Below, piece after piece: positions 1-10,862 of a stretch of 64,000 nucleotides of DNA. Both the position numbers and the translations under genes were made by a program. The DNA is taken from positions 46,371,169 through 46,435,168 of the forward strand of contig OX485806.1 of assembly GCA_950295325.1 (NCBI GenBank). The letters are read 5' to 3'. Position 1 is the stretch's first letter. Each line of letters begins with the position of its first letter. The DNA is from Polytrichum commune. Taxonomy: Eukaryota; Streptophyta; Polytrichopsida; Polytrichales; Polytrichaceae. The notes beneath the pieces are model-generated. The model was not told where the DNA came from. It saw nothing but the letters and a program-made list of their open reading frames with translations, and searched no databases.

Positions 1-1069
1 CTCTCTTTACCCCTCCACTACTTCATTAATTAACACTCCAACACCTACCCTAATTAATCCCTTCTCTAATCACTACTTAATATCCCAGCCTCCCCTGGTC
101 CATTAGCTCTGCATCTTAAAGTGTATCGGCACTGCCATCCACTAAGCCCCCTTGTCAAACTGAAGTACAAGTAATAGCTCAAATGAAACCCCTTAATCCT
201 ATGTATTCAACTCCCAGCAACAGACATGCCCTCGACCTTGCTGTAGGTTATGGGCTTCGAAGGTCCTGGCTGCGGCCTTCTCACAGCAATAACAACCTCC
301 CGACTGCACCCAACATTTTCCACCATCCAACTAATTCTCCAACTAGCAATGCACAAGCGCCTGACTTCGAGGATGGAACTGGGAGGGATCCTGAATGTGA
401 TTCCAGCAGATAAATCTGTGGCTGCAAATTCCCAGCCAGCAATGTGAATGGAAATCTCTGTCTGGAGGTATCATGCTCTGATTCAGTCTATAGAATGTGG
501 GATGATGCCATACACGCTGAATCCCTTGGAACCACCGAGGTAGTCCAAACACGCAAGCACAGCAGTGAACAAAATTCCAATTTTGTCAGCCGTAGTGTCC
601 CCTCTGCATTTCTACCCTCGCCATCTGTGCAATGAATTCGGTTAATCTCCTCACCTTAGTCTCCCGAGCCCTCCGAATTCAAACTCCCTCTATTCCCAAT
701 CCCCTTAGCATCTCAGCCTGTTAGATTTTAGACGGCCTTCACCCCTGTCTCCCGAGCACTGCTGGAATGCAGTAGCTTGCCTCTTTTTCCTTGCTCTGAG
801 CTCCTCGATTCTACTGCATCCCCTTCGGCCTTACTGGCTTGTGCCTAGATGTTGGCTCCCATCTCCTCTACACGATCGTCTTCTCACCCTCTAGTCGGAA
901 CTGCCTCAGAGCCCCGATCTCACTTCGGAGCCCCCAGCTCCCGGTGCTCGCCTAGCAGACCTGCCGCCATCTCCGAATTCCAGCAAGAGAGTTCCTCTGT
1001 CGCCGTAACTCCTTACTGTCCCAACCGAACGCCCTCTCTCCTCTAATCCCAACCTCCTGAAATTTCTAG
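1..1069. other. No recognised gene; strand-asymmetric, pyrimidine-rich DNA
   Basis: The plus strand is pyrimidine-rich and comparatively GC-rich. Short open frames occur on both strands but none shows a recognisable domain or a believable exon structure. On the minus strand the composition resembles 27.9-29.4 kb, and a short stretch beyond the solo LTR (about 3000-3050 reversed) resembles about 29190-29225. These could be parts of one old retroelement leader or LTR. That link is weak and judged by eye. Confidence 0.3.
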
Positions 1070-1074
1070 GGGTA
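1070..1074. repeat. Left target-site duplication of the solo LTR
   Basis: GGGTA, identical to 2985-2989 directly after the LTR. Five base pairs is the usual target duplication for LTR retrotransposons. Confidence 0.75.
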
Positions 1075-1771
1075 TGTGAGCCCAAAAGGGTGCCCACATT
1101 TAGTCTTAGACCCTTGAAACGTTAGTTGATGCACTTTGAAGTAGCATGTTACTTCACAAAAATATAAAAAGAGTGAAATGTTAGTCTTAGAAGTACCATG
1201 TTGTAAGAGGCTAGGATGTGAGTTGTTATTGTGTTTTTACCTTCGGAAGGATTTGAGTGAATGAGGATAGGTAAGGAGAACTTGGATTGAGTAGTTAGTG
1301 AGTAGGCTAGTACAAATGGATGGAGACAACCAAAGTGACTCAAGAGGCAAGTGCATTCGAATTGGGATGAATGGAGGATCACATGGAGCGCACAAGTGGA
1401 CCACCTCATCATGGCCACTTAATGGGGAAGGCCCAAGGAAGAATGCAAGGTGGAGGATAAGCAAATTCTCAAAGCACCAATCAAATCACGAATTAAGCAT
1501 CGTGGTTTGAATTAAGTGGTGAGCGACGATTTGGGAAAGTAAGGGGAGAAAGTTATGGCGGCGGAAAGCGAAGGAGGCTAAGTTTGGGTTGAAGCATCCC
1601 AAGTTTGGTAAAGTGTGGTAGGTAGAAAGCCAAGGCTAGTTAAATGTTCGAATTAGGATCCTTGTTGATCATTTGAGGGAGGAAGGCTTAGAAGATAGGA
1701 TTGGCGCCTACTAAGTAGGAGGAAATCTCAAGGGCTTATCGTGAGCCTTGAGGGTGCTCACCCCCTCAAGC

Positions 1772-1782
1772 TTACTATATAA
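1772..1782 (+). promoter_or_regulatory. TATA-like box within the solo LTR
   Basis: TATATAA lies in the middle of the LTR, followed by a pyrimidine-rich stretch (TTCCCTCACTCATCC). This fits a retrotransposon U3/R promoter on the plus strand. Prediction from the motif only. Confidence 0.4.
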
Positions 1783-2283
1783 TCCCTCATTCTTCCCTCA
1801 CTCATCCTCTCTTTCCTTTGTGCTCCAAGGCACCCCACGAGTTATAAGTGTGGGTGTGGGAAGCCATATTGGAGCACATGTGTGTGCTTAGTTTTTAGTT
1901 TGAGAGCCAAGGCTTGTTAGCCTTGAAGAGGGCTTGACCTCTTGGTAGAATTAGTGTTGACGTGAAGGATTTTAAAGTTAATTCATGATTCCAATTTGTG
2001 GTACTTTAAGTTCATGTTTTGAATACACGTGGTTGCAAGTTCCATGTTTAAGAGTTGAGCACTTGATGTTGTGATGAGTGCAAAAATATACTTGTGTGGA
2101 TTAGTTAGTCTTAGTGAAGTTAGGAAATTTTCTCTCCCCCTCTCCTCTCTAGGATTTTAGGATTTTAGGATTAGAGAAGAATTGTGTGATTAGAAAGGGG
2201 TTGTTAGTAGAATTAGGGAAATTAGGTAGGAAGATTAGTTAAGGGCTTGAATAATTAGTGAGGTAGTTGGGGATTACAACTAC

Positions 2284-2640
2284 AAAGTTGTGGGTTCATG
2301 AAGGAGCTGGGTTCATGAAGGAGCTGGGTTTATGAAGGAGCTGGGTTTGTTTAGTTAGAAAGTAAAGAGCTGGGTTTATGAAGGACCTGGGTTTGTTTAG
2401 TTAGAAGCTAAGGAGCTGGGTTCATGAAGGAGCTGGGTTTATGAAGGAGCTGGGTTTGTTTAGTTAGAAGCTAAGGAGCTGGGTTCATGAAGGAGCTGGG
2501 TTTATGAAGGAGCTGGGTTTGTTTAGTTAGAAGCTAAGAAGCTGGGTTTATGAAGGACCTGGGTTTATGAAGGAGCTAGGTTTATGTAATTAGAAAGTAA
2601 AGAGATGGGTTCATGAAGGAGCTTAGTAGATAGCCTACCT
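2284..2640 (+). repeat. Minisatellite inside the solo LTR (17-bp subunit, 63-bp higher unit)
   Basis: The 17-bp subunit GGGTTCATGAAGGAGCT (with GGGTTTATG variants) is repeated. Groups of three subunits plus GGGTTTGTTTAGTTAGAAGC form units of about 63 bp, almost identical at about 2410-2472 and 2473-2535, with diverged units on either side. It is not coding. Confidence 0.85.
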
Positions 2641-2984
2641 AATTAGCTCATAGACAAGTAGTTAGTTACATTATGCTAGTTAGTGTTATGTGTGGCTTTC
2701 ACAAGTAAATGTATTTGAGATTGACTATAGAGAATAGTGTTTTTTTTAACACTTGCATCCTCTCTTTTAAAATAAACCACGTGCACAACTTAATGGAGAA
2801 TGTGGAGCACTCTCGCGATGGCAAGACAAAGGAAGCAAAGACCAAAGTTAAATCCAAGACCACTTGAAGGGTGAACCTTGCACTATGGACTCATCCAAGT
2901 CCAAATCCAATACCGCGGAGGAATGTGAGCCCAAACCCACTACTCGGACTACGGACGCTTAAGGGTGGGGGGTTTGGCCTCACA

Positions 2985-2989
2985 GGGTA
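2985..2989. repeat. Right target-site duplication of the solo LTR
   Basis: GGGTA, identical to 1070-1074 directly before the LTR. Confidence 0.75.
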
Positions 2990-5190
2990 CAGTACCCCCC
3001 TCCTAATACAAACACTCTACTAACCTAGTTCGGTTAATAAAAACCCAGCCTCCCTCCTAAGCCTAAGTTCCATCCCTTCTATTGTTAACTAACTCCTAAT
3101 CTAATTCCATCACCCATCAAGTGTCAAATACTAATACTCAAACTAATAATCAATCCTAACAAAAACTTAATGCATAACTATTTTTTATGGTTTTAAATTC
3201 ATAAGTAGAAATTCAAATCCTAACATTAACAATTTTTAAGCTCAAAAGCACATGTGGGCCTTGACTTTAGGCTCACAATGCGGTGGAGTTCTATGGCACG
3301 AGCTTCCATCCAGGTGCACCGTATTGGATATGCTCGGCCGATAGGGTGTAGATGGAATTTGCATTTCATCTAACATACACAACCTACATACATGTGGAAT
3401 CCACATTTATTTGGATTCACATTTTTGAACTGGATACACATTTTTGTAACTCTTAAGTTTGGCACCTAACTTCACCTACATTTTCTCGGCCAATCAAATA
3501 TTTTGTAAGACATTGTAAGAGCCCACCAGAAGGTGTCCAAAGGCCGTCCCAAGACACCTCCAAAAATATGTAGTGTGGTCACGGATCCTCAAGTGTAGTG
3601 TGAAGCCATATGTGACCAGGCCCTCAATCAAATGCTATTTCAATGGATTTCTATTCATGCGAGTCTTCACACATGATAAAAACAAAATAAGTCAACGGTT
3701 GTGAATATTCGGAATGCCAAGGTCTTTTGATTTTGTGTTAGGCCTACCTCCCAAAGGTGGATTCTTATGTTGTTGTTTGATTTCAATTGATGACGTCAGC
3801 CCTAATTTAATATGAAACCATTTGAAACCTAGAATATAAGATCTTTGATATCAAATACATTCTTCCACGCCTTTAGGTTTCGGTTGTTCCTCGAACTAGG
3901 TTGGGTTATTATCTCCACGGGAATGGGGGCCTTTCCAACAAATTGAATTCAAACTATCTATAAATTCCACGGAAATAAACACTGCTTGTCCTAAAATTAT
4001 CCAACAAAGTCAAAATTTTCTGCTCTCCGCTCACATTACTAAGTTTCCCCCCAAAAGACTACCGAGCAACATGATCCGGAGGCAAATGGGACAAAAATAC
4101 AACAAAGCGATGATAAGGCGAAGGAGACAAAAGAAAAATTCGGGTGATCTGAAGGATTCAAAAGCAAAAAAAATGCAATCTAAAGGAAAGAAGAACACAA
4201 AAAATGTTGAGAAGAGAGGGGGGTGACAATAGAGCTTCATGGGCAAATTCTTCTTCGAAATTCGTAGTTGGCCAACTGCCAACCTAGCTACTATAACACC
4301 AGGGAAACTACTTGCATAGTTGGCTTAGGGGCTTCATGGAGTGTCGTGGGGATAGGTAAGGGCCCCGAGTAGGGGCAATAATGACACAAACGGGGGGAGT
4401 GGAAATGAGGTGGATTTGGCCCCATCAATGTTGGGGGCCGCAACAAATCCAGGGATCAAATCGCCCCAACAAAGTACACAAATTTGCTAGCCCCCGGCAA
4501 TGATGGAGTGTGGGCTATGAGTAGGGGGTTGCACATCCATAGTGCAAATTAACTCGGGCAGGTATGGAATGTGGGCTATGGACAGGGGTTGCACATCCAC
4601 GGTGGAGATGAGCTCAGGTAACTAGGATTTGGGACTTTGGCGAGGGACATGCCCAAAAATTGTCATCTCCAAACCTTTATGTTCACCATCCCTGTCATCC
4701 CCGTCCCTGTCTCCCTCGCTTTCGGTTCTTATTTCTTGCCTTCCATTTCCTTCGCCTCCATGTTGTTTTTTAAAACTCTTGTGTGCTTCACCTTGAGATC
4801 CCATCCACTCGGCAATCCTATGAGTGAGGCATGGCATTCTTGGCGGTGTGACAGAGAGTGCATGCAAGGGCCAAAGGAGTTCTAATCATGGTGGTGTTTG
4901 GAGATTGTAGGATGCATCCTCTTGTTCTAGGCAGCTCTATCAAGAGATGGGTCGCTCTTGCAGCGCAGGTTCCAACGCATTTATGAGCACATTCACTATT
5001 GCAGCGAGGTGTCAACTAATGGGATCAAATCATGGGATCCTGAAGTAATATGAGGCTTCACAAAATCTATCAAATCCAACACCTTAGAAAGATTGCACTA
5101 GTGTGAGGGGTGACCCATGTTGCTTGCATTTCTAGCAGCTGGGATTTTGCATGCAACCACCATTTTAGAGTTGCATTCGTTGGGGATGAA
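2990..5190. other. No recognised gene
   Basis: Mixed-composition DNA. The first 250 bases are pyrimidine-rich and continue the sequence interrupted by the solo LTR. Open frames at 4031-4282 and 4622-5015 have no recognisable domain, overlap each other on opposite strands, and are treated as chance. Confidence 0.4.
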
Positions 5191-6120
5191 CTGGGATGGA
5201 TGTGGCAAGGTTGTTAGTTTCATGAGTCAATGTTTTTTCCCTCGGTTATGGGGAAAGCGATGTGGCAAGCTTCCTTGATCTCTACATGTTCTTGATCTTC
5301 CCATAAATTGCACTCTTAGCAAGACTAAATACAAAATGAATACGATTATGATGTAGCACCGCCTCTGATTTTTGTGGTCGTGCAGAGTTATTTTCCGCTA
5401 TGTAGTCTGCATTTTGCATATCAGGCATAATTCATCGTGGTGTTCATTGTTGATGTGAACCATGTGGTAGTGACGGTGGGTTGCTCATGGGATTATTGGT
5501 TGTGTGAAGAATAGCTTATATTTGTATTTCTCCTTCACTCACATATTTCGTCGGTGTGGCCCTCGTCCAATGTAGGACTTGAATGTGCAGGCTACATGGA
5601 AGAGGAGGCTTGGGAGTAACAACAAGGAAAACAAGAACATGTGAATGTCATATGGTTGGCCATGTAATGGAAGCCAAGCCGTGGCCTTCCATTTGGCAGT
5701 GTTAAGGACGAAGTTATTTTGGAGGCTTGGTGATGTTGTTTTTTGGTGTTTTTGTTTGTCTTGGTTGAATGCACACTATTGTTGTGTTTGTCTTGGCTCA
5801 TAATTTTGGTTTCTATATGTAGTTCATTGTTGTGTTGATCCTGCAAAGCGCCCGATTCAATGCTCCTGGTTTTTCCATCATTTGTTGGCTTGGTAGTGAC
5901 ATCGTGGCTTATTAGATGTGTAGGTCTTTATGTTGTTGCTATAAAATGGCTTTGTTTTTAGATGTGGAGGGAAAACGTGTGGTTTCCAGGTACCACTCTG
6001 TTGGTTGGCTAAACTTTGTTGCCAAACCCGTTTTTTCACAATCCATGTTTATTATGAAACATAGAATTGCTCATCGTGCAGAATGTACTTAAGAAACTCA
6101 TTCTATGGTAATAAAATGTG
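5190..6120. repeat. Dispersed repeat, direct partner of 14.87-15.41 kb
   Basis: Two blocks recur in the same orientation and order downstream. The stretch 5370-5610 (containing CATCGTGGTGTTCATTGTTG) matches 14880-15085, and 5890-6115 matches 15185-15410. A third, partial relative of 5198-5300 lies at 7885-7990. Because the partners flank the CACTA transposase they may be non-coding parts of two related CACTA copies. No CACTA terminus was found to prove it. Confidence 0.55.
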
Positions 6121-6368
6121 TAAACATATTTTCACAAATGATTGAAATTTGGCGCCTAATCCATTTGGCGGGGTACCCTTGTAGAGGGGGTTTGTTTATA
6201 TATTTCCGCATAATTATAATTGCCTCATGGTGTCATTGGAGATGCAATTGTTGGAGTCTGGGAAGTGCAAGGTGAGGTTGACAAAGACCTATTTGCAACC
6301 AGAGTCTTTATTGTACTATTCCAAAATGTGGTTGTGTTGTGAATTGAAGCTAAACGAATTTTTTAGAG

Positions 6369-6630
6369 ATCTAACATCCCAAAAAGGGACCAATATATGA
6401 AACCTCCTTCCCACTAAGATCTTCATGTAATTTATGCTTTTGTGCAAAAACATAATCCGCCTAGGTCCTCTACAACAAAAACATGTGTTTCATTTACTAC
6501 ATTCTTGTATGGCAGCCCAAAGTTGGGCCAATATGTGACACCTTCTTCCATCTAAGTATTTTGAGTTATTTATGTTTTTTTTGCAAAAACATAATCCGCC
6601 TAGATCTTCTTTAACATCCAACTTGTGTTT
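6369..6630. repeat. Two-copy tandem duplication, about 144 bp
   Basis: Positions 6369-6490 and 6513-6630 are diverged copies. Both contain CAAAAACATAATCCGCCTAG and flanking matches (ACC-TTC-TTCC and TTTATG). Non-coding. Confidence 0.65.
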
Positions 6631-6639
6631 GATTTATGG

Positions 6640-8300
6640 TGCCACCAATAAAAATGTATCGGCAAATTTGGTTTTTTAAAAAAAAAATTATGTATAATCT
6701 ATCACGATTCTAGTGGGTTCTTTGCAAGAAAAAAATGTTGTAGAGGTTGATACACACGGTTGCTTTGACTCAGTGTTTGGATGCAATGCATTGCATAATA
6801 TGAACGGGAGCATTATTTGGGCAGGCCATCTGATTGGTTGTCCACATATTATCGACACAATAGTTCATGGTGGATTGGAGTTTGGGATTCACATATTGCT
6901 GCTTAGAAGCGAGGGAGCGTCCTTCATGATGGACATCTTGCTAGTCAGGTAAGTAAGGCAAGAAATAATGTAGTATTGCAATTTGTTCTTCACAAAATAT
7001 GATGAATGAAATGCATGCATGAACACGATGGTCCTGATGATATTGAGCAACCTTTATGAACCTTTCCGTGTTTGTCCAAAGTTTTCTTTTGACTCCTCAA
7101 TCTATGCTTCACAGCTTGGGCTATTTCATCTCCATGGTCATATATGATGTTCACCAAGTGACAGAGGCAATGATGTCTTCCTACAGTTGAGCTTGATTTG
7201 TGAGGTGCATGAAAAAACCCATGCTCATTTTTTTTGGCAGTCGAGGTTTTCGTAGTCCATTATTTTTTTGTAGTAAGGTCGATTTTGCAATTTTGCATTT
7301 GTGCATGTGGGAGGAATATCTTGATAGATTGTACATCTCCACATCTTCATTAGTTCATTTTCTATAAAAGAATTGTTGTTAAAATTACTTACTAGTTATC
7401 AAAATGTGTAATTATTATGTGTTCAACAGGCTAGAAGTGCTTAGTTATGTCATTGCCTCGATTCTAACACCTATGTTTTTTTCTCACAAAGTGGGAAATT
7501 GTAACCTAGGAAATGAACACTAATGATATTATTTGAAGGATTCAAGTTGCAACTAATAGGTTGCAAGACATAGAAAGCCAACGCCCATCACTTTCCCCTT
7601 GGGATTGCCTTAATCTTCGTATGGATTTGATATTTTTATGGATTTTTTTGGGTGAAAATGTTTATTATGGGTGTTTTTGTCCTAGTGAGCAACACATACA
7701 AATACTCTTTTGTGATGTACCTATTGTCAAGGAGATATCATTGGAAAGATCTCATATCTAACCACATGTTGTAGCAACTTCAAATTTGATCAATATGCAC
7801 CCATGCACATGCACTTAGTGCATAATGATGCATGTTGCGTTTATTGTTCAATGTGAATTAACATCTAGACGCATGAAGCAATGTAGTAGTAGTAGGATGT
7901 GGCAAGGCTATTTGCTATGTTTTGTCTTTCGGTTTTGGAGAAAGCGATGTAATTGGTTTCATTGATCTCAACATGATCTCATAATTTGGTCCATTGCAGA
8001 GTGGGAACAACATCCCAACCAAATGTGATTTTGAGTAATAATGAATTTCCTCGGCTCCATGTGAAAATGAGGCCACACAGTTGAAATTATAGGTGACATC
8101 CCTTCCCTTGCGATGCCAATTTTGAAGAAACTCTACGTACTGATGTTGCACATGAACATTGTTTGGCCAATAGTGAATGCAACGGTGGAAATCATATGTC
8201 AATGGAGGATACAACAATTCGTTTGTGTAGGTCCATCACAAAAGGAGATGTAGTGAGGTGTAAGATTGAAGCACTAGAGATTTGAGTGGTTCAGAGTTGA
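6640..8300. other. No recognised gene; presumed CACTA 5' region
   Basis: AT-rich DNA upstream of the CACTA transposase start. Open frames at 6713-6952 and 7561-7761 show no domain I recognise. The stretch 7885-7990 is a diverged copy of 5198-5300. Confidence 0.35.
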
Positions 8301-8729
8301 GAAAGATATATAAACATGGAGGATGAACCTATAACTCAACTACCACAAAATTATCCACACCCCATTAAGGCAAGAGATTAAAATTGCAAAAAAGTTGAAA
8401 AATGTGCAAGTAGGAATGAATTGTGTAGGTACAGGTGCTCGTACAATCTTTGTGAAGGTCGAAGGCGGCCCTACAAGAGTACCATAGTTGCACGGCACCT
8501 AAGGCATCGAACCAAGCATGGTGCCCAGAGAAGAAGGACATAAGTAAAAAAATTCCTACACCATGGCTGAGAGGGTGGTTTGAGGAAATGCTTATCCACT
8601 ATTTTTGATTTGCAAGTACTCTTGTGTAGAAACGTTAATTAATTTATTTATTTTTCTAAATCAAGGTGACAACTATGACTCCTCAGACAAGGAATGGGAC
8701 CAACACATTGGGAGACATGCTAAAGCACC

Positions 8730-10862
8730 TGTCGCAACCTTTGCTAGCCCCCCTTGACCATCCTGCCAATTTTCATTCCTAGCAAAGGTTACGAGCGCTA
8801 ACCCTTGCATTCCGCCATGCTAATGGTTAGCTCCTCTCACTCCGGATCTTATAGTTCATAAGAAGGAACCAACCCTCCTACTTTGCTTTCAAGACTCACC
8901 CTTTAATCGGTAACCCATTCCTTGATGTGGACTTCCATTGATGGAAGTCCAATCCCATGTTGATCATCGCGTTGCCGGAGCAACACTACAACAACCCAAA
9001 CCATACTAGGCAACTATGGCCTCACATTGGGCCAATGCCTATGGAGGCCGTGCCGTTCGGCCTCGGGTGGGTGAGGCCACACCACCTCACCCATATAAGC
9101 CTCTAGGACTCTACGCGGGGCCCCTACCCCACCGTCAAGAAACCTTTTGTCTCTCTACCAAGAGTTGGGGCCAAGTAGACATTTTCCCTTAGCTGCTGGG
9201 CCTGGAAGCCCCTAGCAGCTTCAGACCATCATAACTTCCTTGTATGATGTCTGATAGTAACAACCAACCACTTGATCTTCATCTACGCTTCACGTACATG
9301 TTGATGTACTCCTCACTTACCCCATTCAGGCAATAATTGAGGAAGTTATGCCTCTTCGAACCTTGTCAGTCCCGGGAATCACTCCCAGGCACTGCTGTAC
9401 CAGGGTGCTGTCCCGGGACAGCGGCCCACTCAATTGGGCATAACTCTTAGCTCACACCTCCGATTGAGGTGATCTTGAGCATTCTAGAATCATCACGCCA
9501 TGAACTACGCATAGCTTATGGCCCTACCCTCGTGCCTCCTAGTCTCCGTGGGTGGGAGGCGTTCCCAACGCCCGGGGCCCTCACCCACACTAGGATCACT
9601 TGGGCCCTCTCACCAACAGCGCCACAAGTCCCGGGTTACTCCGGGGTCCCCCTTTTGCCCATGGTGTTTTGGGCACTCCTCATGGAGAGGTGCGCGACAA
9701 CACCTCTTGGCCTTAACGAGCAAGTGGCTGAAATAGCACTAGACGAGGGGGTTGGGATGGAAATGATGGTAAGGAATGCTTTTGCGCGTGTAGACGTCAT
9801 TCGCATGCACATCTCTAGATAGTTGCTCTTCTACTAGCATTCCAGACGGGTCACCTATGGACCATCAGATGTTTGGGCGCCAAGATTTTGTCGTAACCCT
9901 TACTAGCCCCCTCAACAATCTTACCCATTTTCATTCCTAGCAAAGGTTACGAGCGCTAACCCTTCGCATTTCGCCATGCTAATGATAAGCTCCTGCTACC
10001 CTGGACCTTATAGTTCATAGGAGGGGAACCAACCCTCCTACTTTGCTTTTGGGACTCACCCTTTAATTCGTAACCAATTTTTAGATGTGGACTTCCATCC
10101 ATGGAAGTCCAATCTTATGTTGATCATCACGTTGCCGGAGCAACACTATAACAATCCAAACCATATTATGCAATTATGGCCTCACATTGGGCCAAAGCCC
10201 ATGGAAGCCGTGCCTTTCAGCCTCGGGTGGGTGAGGCCACACCACCTCATCCATATAAGCCTCTAGAATTCTACGCGAGGCCCTTATCCCACTGTCAAGA
10301 AACCTTTTGTCCCTCTACCAAGAGTTGGGGCCACGTAGACATTTTCCCTTAGCCGTTGGGCCTAGAAGCCCTCGGCAGCTTCAGACCATCATAACTTCCT
10401 TGTATGATCTCTGATGCTAACAAGTGACCACTCTATCTTCATCTACGCTTCACGTCAATATTGTTGGACTCTTCATTTGCCCCATTTGGGCAAGTATTGA
10501 GGAATTTATGCCAGTTCAAACCTTGGCAGTCCCGGGAGCCACTCCCAGGCCACTGTTGTACCAGGGCATTGTCCCGGGAGAATGCCCGACTCAAATTGCC
10601 ATAAATCTTAGCTTACACCTCCGATTGAGGTGGTTTTGAGCATTCTAGAATTAACACGGCATAAGCTACCCATAGCTCATGGCCTTACCCTCGTGCCTCC
10701 TAGTGTCTGTGGGTGTGAGGCATTCTCAACGCCCGGGGCCCTCACCCACACTAGGATCACTTGGGCCCTCTCACCAACGGCGTCACAAGTCCCGAGTGTC
10801 ACTCCAGGGTCCCCCTAGTGCCCATGGTGTTTTGGGCACTCCTCATGGAGCGGTGCGCAACA
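8730..10862 (-). mobile_element. Short LTR-LTR retroelement inserted in the CACTA transposase
   Basis: Two same-orientation LTRs (8730-9699 and 9889-10862, about 970 bp each) flank only about 190 bp. Read on the minus strand the LTR begins TGTCGCGCACC and ends GGGTTGCGACA, giving TG...CA ends. Directly after the upstream (higher-coordinate) LTR comes TGGCGCCCAAACATC, a tRNA-type primer-binding site, which fixes the orientation. There is no gag or pol, so it is non-autonomous or internally deleted. The outer 5-bp flanks (GCACC and TATTG) do not match, so the pair may be a recombinant. GCACC does nearly match ACACC right after the lower LTR. Confidence 0.65.
9867..9884 (-). other. Primer-binding site (tRNA-Lys-like, TGGCGCC)
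   Basis: On the minus strand TGGCGCCCAAACATCTG starts four bases after the LTR end at 9889. TGGCGCC is the usual first part of primer-binding sites for tRNAs ending in GGCGCCA. It supports the minus orientation of this LTR family. Confidence 0.6.

Larger units (their letters stand above)
1075..2984 (+). mobile_element. Solo LTR of a retrotransposon, 1.9 kb
   Basis: The unit begins TGTGAGCCC and ends GGCCTCACA, so it has TG...CA ends within a short inverted repeat. It is flanked by an exact 5-bp duplication, GGGTA, at 1070-1074 and 2985-2989. A TATA-like box (TATATAA, near 1774) sits inside, as in an LTR promoter. No coding frame and no second LTR are present, so it is best read as a solo LTR left by LTR-LTR recombination. 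Orientation is taken from the TATA box. Superfamily cannot be assigned from the LTR alone. Confidence 0.75.
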
